Origin: Brevibacillus_C sp046036945
GTDB taxonomy: Bacteria > Bacillota > Bacilli > Brevibacillales > Brevibacillaceae
Reading direction: 5' to 3'
Assembly (NCBI RefSeq): GCF_046036945.1
Contig: NZ_JBJQOQ010000010.1
Location: 62,001-126,000, forward strand
Length of the DNA stretch: 64,000 nucleotides
Part shown: positions 59,566 to 64,000 of the stretch, piece by piece
Numbering within the stretch: the stretch's first letter is position 1
Layout: each line of letters opens with the position of its first letter
The notes under the pieces: model-generated
Seen by the model: the letters and a program-made list of their open reading frames with translations, nothing else
The model's database searches: none
Told to the model about the DNA's origin: nothing
Made by a program: the position numbers and the translations under genes

Positions 59566-60030
59566 TCAAGAAACGTCGTCATCATGAACGAGACAAGAAT
59601 AGTCTTTATATTGCTTCAATTCGAGCGAGACGTCTGCCGCGACAATCCCTTCAATCTGAGACAGCCGTTCATTAACGAACGAAATCAACGCTTCATTATC
59701 GTGAAACAAAGCAGAAACAATCAAGTCGTGCTTGCCGCTGAACGCCCCGACGAACCGGATTTGCGGGAATTTGCTTAAGGCCTGGGCCACTTGATCCTGC
59801 CAGCCCAGTTTTGTCGTAAGTCCAATGATCGCCTGAACGTGCAAGCCCATCTTTTCGGGATTCGTCCGGATGACGAAGGTAAACACCCCTTCTTGAACCA
59901 TCCGGGCAATGCGGGAACGGATCGTCCCCTCGCTTAATCCTAGCTGACTGGCAATTTCTGTATAGGGGGCTCTGCCGTCTTCTTGGAGGATTTGCAAGAT
60001 GTGTCTGTCGATATGGTCCAATTTTTTCAC
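59566..60030 (-). CDS. Lrp/AsnC family transcriptional regulator
   Basis: The 154-residue protein has an N-terminal helix-turn-helix (about 4-60, LDHIDRHILQILQEDGRAPYTEIASQLGLSEGTIRSRI) and a C-terminal RAM ligand-sensing domain (about 65-150). The GTG at 60030 follows GGAGAG at six bases. It is 86 bases upstream of oppA on the same strand and may regulate it and itself in response to an amino acid. The ligand is unknown. Confidence 0.9.
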   Translation of the reverse strand: MKKLDHIDRHILQILQEDGRAPYTEIASQLGLSEGTIRSRIARMVQEGVFTFVIRTNPEKMGLHVQAIIGLTTKLGWQDQVAQALSKFPQIRFVGAFSGKHDLIVSALFHDNEALISFVNERLSQIEGIVAADVSLELKQYKDYSCLVHDDDVS

Positions 60031-60084
60031 TGGCAGCTCTCCAATACCTACATTTTCTTGCAAACGTCTTGTACGATTTTTTCG

Positions 60085-60101
60085 ATACGTTAATAGCGTA
60101 T
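60085..60101. repeat. inverted repeat in the Lrp-gene leader
   Basis: ATACG and CGTAT flank a seven-base AT-rich centre about 55 bases before the GTG start. It resembles an Lrp-type operator and lies downstream of the promoter. Confidence 0.35.
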
Positions 60102-60145
60102 TTACGAAATTCGCAAAAATCACAGCAGTTCAATCTGTTAAATTT

Positions 60146-60174
60146 AAAATAAACTGAATTGGTAGCGGTGTCAA
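60146..60174 (-). promoter_or_regulatory. sigma-A promoter of the Lrp-type gene
   Basis: A perfect TTGACA (60169-60174) is followed after 17 bases by TATTTT (60146-60151) on the minus strand. Confidence 0.75.
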
Positions 60175-60211
60175 CGGAATTTGACTAAACGAAAATAAAA
60201 CATTATAAAGC

Positions 60212-60231
60212 GAATTTTAACTATAAAATTC
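60212..60231. repeat. AT-rich inverted repeat upstream of the Lrp-gene promoter
   Basis: GAATTTT and AAAATTC form perfect seven-base arms with a six-base centre, 38 bases upstream of the -35 box. It is a possible Lrp binding site. Confidence 0.4.
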
Positions 60232-60299
60232 TTTTTTTAATATAAAAAAAAGGACTCTGCGAAAAATGCGTCGTCACTTTAGGTGCGTTCATTGAATTT

Positions 60300-60351
60300 C
60301 TGGGAAGTCTAACCTCAGACGCTCCAAGCTGCTAAAGGCTAAACTTCCCAG
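60300..60351. other. long intergenic hairpin downstream of pdp
   Basis: CTGGGAAGTCTAACC (60300-60314) and GGCTAAACTTCCCAG (60337-60351) pair at 13 of 15 positions around a 22-base loop. There is no U run on either strand, so it is not a simple terminator. The 355-base space between the Lrp-type gene and pdp holds this, the promoter and inverted repeats above, and the pdp terminator. Confidence 0.5.
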
Positions 60352-60356
60352 ATCGA

Positions 60357-60386
60357 TAAAAAAAGATAAGTTTTTAACCGAAACTT
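60357..60386 (-). terminator. weak terminator after pdp
   Basis: On the minus strand AAGTTT and AAACTT form a six-base-pair stem followed by ATC and seven U. The stem begins at the stop codon of pdp. Confidence 0.5.
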
Positions 60387-61687
60387 TATATTATTTTACG
60401 AATCAAAGGCTGGGTTTGTACGCTTTCCGCAGCAATGGAAAACGCTGCTTCAACCTCCTGCCTGGCTGTTTCGGCAAGCTCCAGATCGTTGGCGTGAATG
60501 ACGGCAAGCGTATTGCCGGATACCACTTTTGAACCGACTTTTTTCGACAGGACGATTCCGACAGCATAATCTATCGGCGCTCCTTTTGTCAGTCTGCCGG
60601 CCCCCAGAACCACGGAAGCATGGCCGATCCGCTCTGCGTCTATTCCTGAAATGTAACCTTCCTGACTGCATTTTACCTCAATCTGATGGGACGCTTGCGG
60701 CAGCAGGGAAGGATTTTCGACTGCCTCCGTACTGCCCCCCTGAGCGCCGACCAACTCTGCCAGCTTCGCCAGCGCTTTGCCATTTGTGAGATGTTCACGG
60801 AGCAGTTCGTAGGCCGCGGTAAAATCAGCTTGCGCCTGCCCGAGAACCAGCATGTGGGCGCCGATCGTCAGCGCCAGTTCGGTCAAGTCCTCCGGCCCTT
60901 TGCCTGCCAGCGTCTCAATCGCCTCCCGCACTTCCAGCGCGTTGCCGACAGCGTAGCCGAGCGGCTGGTTCATGTCGCTGATGACCGCAACCGTTCTCCG
61001 CCCTACCTGTTCGCCGATCGCAACCATCGCCCTCGCCAGTGTCTCAGCCTCATCCAGCGTCTTCATAAAGGCGCCCTTGCCCACTTTTACGTCCAGCAAA
61101 ATCGCATCGGCACCCGCTGCGATCTTCTTTGACATAATCGAGCTGGCGATCAGCGGCACAGCCTCGACGGTAGCCGTGACATCGCGCAAGGCGTACAGCT
61201 TTTTGTCAGCGGGCGCCAGATTTCCCGTCTGTCCGATAACCGCGACACCGATATCGCGTACTTGCTTAAAAAAGTCCGCTTGCGAGAGCTCCACTTGAAA
61301 CCCGGCAAAAGACTCCAGCTTGTCGATCGTCCCGCCGGAGAATCCGAGGCCCCGCCCCGACATCTTGGCAACGGGAATGCCGGCGGAAGCGACCAAGGGG
61401 GCGACAACCAGGGTGATCTTGTCTCCTACTCCGCCTGTGCTGTGCTTATCTACCTTGATCCCCGGGATCTCCGAAAGGTCAAGCTGGTCGCCGGATTCGA
61501 CCATCGCCATCGTCAAATCCGCTGTTTCCCGCGGCGTCATCCCTTGGAAGTAGACCGCCATCGCCCACGCCGACATCTGGTAGTCGGGTATAGAACCGTC
61601 TGTATATCCCTTGACAAGCCCGTAGATTTCTTCACGCGTAAGTTCGTGTCCGTCCCGTTTTTTTGCAATTACATCTGTCATCCTCAT
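60386..61687 (-). CDS. pdp: pyrimidine-nucleoside phosphorylase
   Basis: The enzyme splits uridine, thymidine and deoxyuridine with phosphate into base and (deoxy)ribose 1-phosphate. The 433 residues match the family, with KHSTGGVGDKITL (about 81-93) binding phosphate, SGRGLGFSGGTIDKLES (about 110-126), and DVKVGKGAFMKT near residue 200. GAGGT precedes the first ATG by about nine bases. It is the last gene of the deoB-PNP-PNP-pdp operon, four bases after the first PNP gene. Confidence 0.95.
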   Translation of the reverse strand: MRMTDVIAKKRDGHELTREEIYGLVKGYTDGSIPDYQMSAWAMAVYFQGMTPRETADLTMAMVESGDQLDLSEIPGIKVDKHSTGGVGDKITLVVAPLVASAGIPVAKMSGRGLGFSGGTIDKLESFAGFQVELSQADFFKQVRDIGVAVIGQTGNLAPADKKLYALRDVTATVEAVPLIASSIMSKKIAAGADAILLDVKVGKGAFMKTLDEAETLARAMVAIGEQVGRRTVAVISDMNQPLGYAVGNALEVREAIETLAGKGPEDLTELALTIGAHMLVLGQAQADFTAAYELLREHLTNGKALAKLAELVGAQGGSTEAVENPSLLPQASHQIEVKCSQEGYISGIDAERIGHASVVLGAGRLTKGAPIDYAVGIVLSKKVGSKVVSGNTLAVIHANDLELAETARQEVEAAFSIAAESVQTQPLIRKII

Positions 61688-61691
61688 GAGT

Positions 61692-62513
61692 TTATACCTC
61701 GGTTACTAGACTTTTGACAAGTGAAAGTAAACGCGGCCGGGTGCGGTTGGCTACCTCCATGACCTGCTCATGGGCAAGCGGCTCCAGCTCTTCGCCCAGC
61801 GCCATATCCGTGATGCAGGAGATCCCGAGCACCCGTATGCCGGCATGGCTTGCAACGATCACTTCCGGAACCGTCGACATGCCCACTGCATCGCCGCCGA
61901 CGCGTCTTAGCATGATCAACTCTGCCGGCGTCATATAGGCGGGTCCGCTGATGGCGCAGTAGACCCCTGTTTGCGCCTTGAATCCCAGTTCGCCTGCCTT
62001 GGCTTGCGCCATCTCCAGCAGTTCGCCGGCATAAGCCTTCGACATGTCGGGAAAGCGGGGTCCGAACTCTTCCAGATTGGGCCCGATCAGCGGATGATCT
62101 CCGGTCATATTGATGTGGTCAGAGATCAGCATCAAATCCCCCGGCGCAAAAGCGGGGTTCAGCGCACCGGCAGCATTTGTCACGATCAGTGTCTCGACAC
62201 CAAGCTTTTTCATTACGTAGACCGGAAAGGTAACTTCGCTCATGCTGTAGCCTTCGTAAAAGTGAAAGCGACCCTGCATGGCGATTACCGGTGTGCCGTT
62301 CAAGGTTCCCGCTGCCAGACGTCCGGCGTGACCGGCTACTGTCGACACCGGAAAATGGGGGATTTCCTCATAGGAAATCCGTACCCCCTCTTCAATCTCA
62401 TCGGCAAGCACTCCCAGACCCGACCCCAAAATCAGCCCGACACGCGGAGCACACTTCAGCCGTTCGGCGATATACGAAGCAGCCTCCGCGATCTTCGTCA
62501 GCTTGTCTTCCAT
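61692..62513 (-). CDS. purine-nucleoside phosphorylase paralogue with altered base-recognition residues
   Basis: The 273-residue protein is a class I (trimeric) purine-nucleoside phosphorylase, with GSGLG (phosphate loop, about 30-34), GRFHFYEGY and VTNAAGALN. Two residues that read the purine differ from the family: at the position of human Glu201 it has Met194 (GPAYMTPAE), and at the position of human Asn243 it has Asp236 (ISCITDMALG). His248, which contacts the ribose 5'-hydroxyl, is kept. These changes point away from guanosine and inosine and towards 6-aminopurine nucleosides, as an inference. The neighbour at 62533-63345 keeps the standard residues. Confidence 0.85.
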   Translation of the reverse strand: MEDKLTKIAEAASYIAERLKCAPRVGLILGSGLGVLADEIEEGVRISYEEIPHFPVSTVAGHAGRLAAGTLNGTPVIAMQGRFHFYEGYSMSEVTFPVYVMKKLGVETLIVTNAAGALNPAFAPGDLMLISDHINMTGDHPLIGPNLEEFGPRFPDMSKAYAGELLEMAQAKAGELGFKAQTGVYCAISGPAYMTPAELIMLRRVGGDAVGMSTVPEVIVASHAGIRVLGISCITDMALGEELEPLAHEQVMEVANRTRPRLLSLVKSLVTEV

Positions 62514-62532
62514 CCTGGATCGCCTTCTTTCC

Positions 62533-63345
62533 CTACAGTTTGGCGATGATCCTGTGCATCAGGGCGAGGAACTGTTCTTTCACCCTTTCCGTCGTCTCCA
62601 TCACTTCTTCGTGGCTCAGCGGCTGATCCAAAATCCCGGCGGCAACATTGCTGATACAGGAGATGCCGAGTACCTCGACTCCCATGTGGCGGGCAACGAT
62701 TACCTCAGGTACGGTGGACATCCCGACGGCATCGCCGCCCAGCGTGCGCAGCATGCGGATCTCTGCCGGAGTCTCGTAGCTCGGCCCGAGCAGCCCGGCG
62801 TAGACCCCCTCTTGCAGGTGGATGCCGAGTTCGCCGGCGACTTCCTTGGCAAGGGCCCGCAGACGCTTGGAATACGCTTCGGACATATCCGGGAAGCGGA
62901 CACCGAGAGATTCGTCATTCGGTCCGATCAACGGATTGCGGAAGGTCAGGTTGAGGTGGTCGGCGATCAGCATCAGGTCCCCCGGGCGGTAGCTGGTGTT
63001 GATGCCGCCCGCCGCATTGGTCACCAGAATCGTCTCGACGCCGATTGCCTTCATGACCCGGATTGGAAAGACAACCGCGCTGAGGTCATGTCCCTCGTAG
63101 TAGTGAAAGCGCCCTTGCATGGCGACCACCTGTTTTCCTTCCAACCTGCCGATCACAAGCTGCCCTTTATGTCCTTCCACCGTCGACTTGGTAAAATGCG
63201 GGATCTCATGGTAAGGGATGACGACGGCATCCTCGATCTCGTCCGCCAACACGCCCAGCCCTGAACCCAGAACGAGGCCCACCTGCGGTCTGCTTGCAAT
63301 CTTTTCTTCAATAAATTGTTTGGCTTCCAAAATTTTGTTATCCAT
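62533..63345 (-). CDS. punA: purine-nucleoside phosphorylase, PunA/PupG type
   Basis: The 270-residue class I enzyme cleaves guanosine and inosine (and deoxy forms) with phosphate. It keeps the standard recognition residues Glu191 (GPSYETPAE), Asn233 (ISCISNVAAG) and His245, and is very close to B. subtilis PupG along its length. GAGGAGAAAACAGG precedes the ATG. It lies 33 bases after deoB, which processes the sugar phosphate that it releases. Confidence 0.94.
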   Translation of the reverse strand: MDNKILEAKQFIEEKIASRPQVGLVLGSGLGVLADEIEDAVVIPYHEIPHFTKSTVEGHKGQLVIGRLEGKQVVAMQGRFHYYEGHDLSAVVFPIRVMKAIGVETILVTNAAGGINTSYRPGDLMLIADHLNLTFRNPLIGPNDESLGVRFPDMSEAYSKRLRALAKEVAGELGIHLQEGVYAGLLGPSYETPAEIRMLRTLGGDAVGMSTVPEVIVARHMGVEVLGISCISNVAAGILDQPLSHEEVMETTERVKEQFLALMHRIIAKL

Positions 63346-63378
63346 CCTGTTTTCTCCTCACATTCTCTTGTTATCTGC

Positions 63379-64000
63379 TCAAATCTCGGTCAAAAAGCTT
63401 CGTCCAATGGCTGGCATCTCGACGCCGAAGTTGTCGGCGATCGTCGCGCCGACATCGGCGAAAGTCTCGCGCACACCCAGACTTTTGCCAGCCGTCATCC
63501 CCTTGTGAAAAACAAGCAGCGGCACGTATTCCCGCGTATGGTCGGTTCCGTGGTGGACAGGGTCGTTTCCGTGATCAGCGGTGATGATCAGCAAACTGTC
63601 CTCTCCTAGCGCCTCCAGAAGTTCCGGGACACGTCCGTCAAATTCCATCAGCGCCTGTCCGTAGCCCTCGGGGTCGCGACGGTGGCCGTATTTGGCATCA
63701 AAATCGACCAAGTTGACAAAGCCCAGACCGGTAAACTCCTCTTTCATCGTCGCCAGCAGCTGGTTTACTCCGTCCATGTTGTCTTTGGTCCGGATCGCCC
63801 GGGTGACGCCTTCCCCGTCGTAGATGTCACTGATCTTGCCGATTGCGATCGAGGCCAAGCCGGCGTCGGCAAGCCGGTTCATCACCGTCGGTCCGAACGG
63901 TTTGACCGAGTAATCATGCCTGTTGGCCGTACGGGTGAAGGATCCGGGCCCTCCGACGAACGGGCGGGCGATGACCCGGGTGACGGCAAACTCGTCCTGC
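63379..64000 (-). CDS. deoB: phosphopentomutase (partial, 5' end outside window)
   Basis: The enzyme interconverts (deoxy)ribose 1- and 5-phosphate and so links nucleoside salvage to central metabolism. The C-terminal 206 residues or so are present and end SFLTEI. They include RPFVGGPGSFTRTANRHDYS, KISDIYDGEGVT, NLVDFDAKYGHRRD and the metal-binding segment ADHGNDPVHHGTDHTREYVP, which is typical of the alkaline-phosphatase superfamily. The frame is open to the window edge. It is the upstream gene of the salvage operon. Confidence 0.95.
   Translation of the reverse strand, partial: QDEFAVTRVIARPFVGGPGSFTRTANRHDYSVKPFGPTVMNRLADAGLASIAIGKISDIYDGEGVTRAIRTKDNMDGVNQLLATMKEEFTGLGFVNLVDFDAKYGHRRDPEGYGQALMEFDGRVPELLEALGEDSLLIITADHGNDPVHHGTDHTREYVPLLVFHKGMTAGKSLGVRETFADVGATIADNFGVEMPAIGRSFLTEI

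Noticed and set aside
1..64000. CRISPR arrays, tRNA or rRNA genes, prophage and intact insertion sequences
   Set aside because: No regular short repeats with spacers, no tRNA or rRNA signatures, and no transposase, integrase or phage structural genes were seen.

Overview
The window is a chromosomal segment of an endospore-forming Firmicute, most likely Brevibacillus or a close relative in the Paenibacillales. The evidence is a full set of sporulation genes (spoIIAA-spoIIAB-sigF, spoVAA to spoVAF, dacF, dacB-spmA-spmB, sleB-ypeB), strong AGGAGG-type ribosome binding sites with many TTG and GTG starts, a serine T-box, ResDE, bacillithiol-type and MecA genes, and gene order that largely follows the Bacillus subtilis fni-der-gpsA, fer-recQ, res-rluB-spm and spoIIA-spoVA-lysA-ppiB neighbourhoods. 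Most genes lie on the minus strand, so the natural reading direction is from 64000 down to 1. The genus call rests on memory of gene order and composition, not on a search.

Layout on the minus strand from the right end: a nucleoside-salvage operon (partial deoB, two purine-nucleoside phosphorylase paralogues, pdp; 60386-64000). Next come an Lrp-type regulator and an oppABCDF peptide-import operon (53805-60030), placed between the salvage genes and dacF, which are adjacent in B. subtilis. Then the forespore block dacF / spoIIAA-AB-sigF / spoVAA-AB-AC-AD-AE-AEa-AF (45645-53684) with recognisable sigma-H and forespore-type promoters. lysA follows behind its own promoter and a leader terminator, then ppiB, a 48-residue membrane protein, a site-2 protease, scpA-scpB, dacB-spmA-spmB, rluB, and resABCDE (cytochrome c maturation plus the redox two-component system) with a HAD hydrolase.

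The middle (13000-29200) mixes strands. On the plus strand are an asparaginase, a PIG-L deacetylase of bacillithiol type, a polysaccharide deacetylase, an unknown membrane-anchored protein, ferredoxin, inorganic pyrophosphatase, and a T-box(Ser)-aminotransferase-serA operon. On the minus strand are a surface 5'-nucleotidase with an S-layer-like N-terminus, glutamate dehydrogenase, mecA and ypbB-recQ-ypbD-ypbE. The left end holds prsW with a new 53-residue zinc-ribbon gene, sleB-ypeB, ypfA-ypfB, cmk-plsC-rpsA, fni-yphA, a YIEGIA protein with its capping subunit, der, plsY-gpsA, and the first 20 codons of a probable SpoVIF-like gene behind a sigma-K-type promoter.

The most unusual feature is a 230-bp structured repeat present twice in intergenic space (29262-29491 and 43092-43322). 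Its nested inverted repeats pair end to end, and at two positions the copies differ by compensatory base changes, as expected for a selected RNA or DNA fold. Other points of interest are a purine-nucleoside phosphorylase paralogue with swapped base-recognition residues, a SleB without the peptidoglycan-binding domain, a flavoprotein lacking the nicotinamide domain, and a promoter-terminator leader in front of lysA. No rRNA, tRNA, CRISPR array, prophage or intact insertion sequence was seen.
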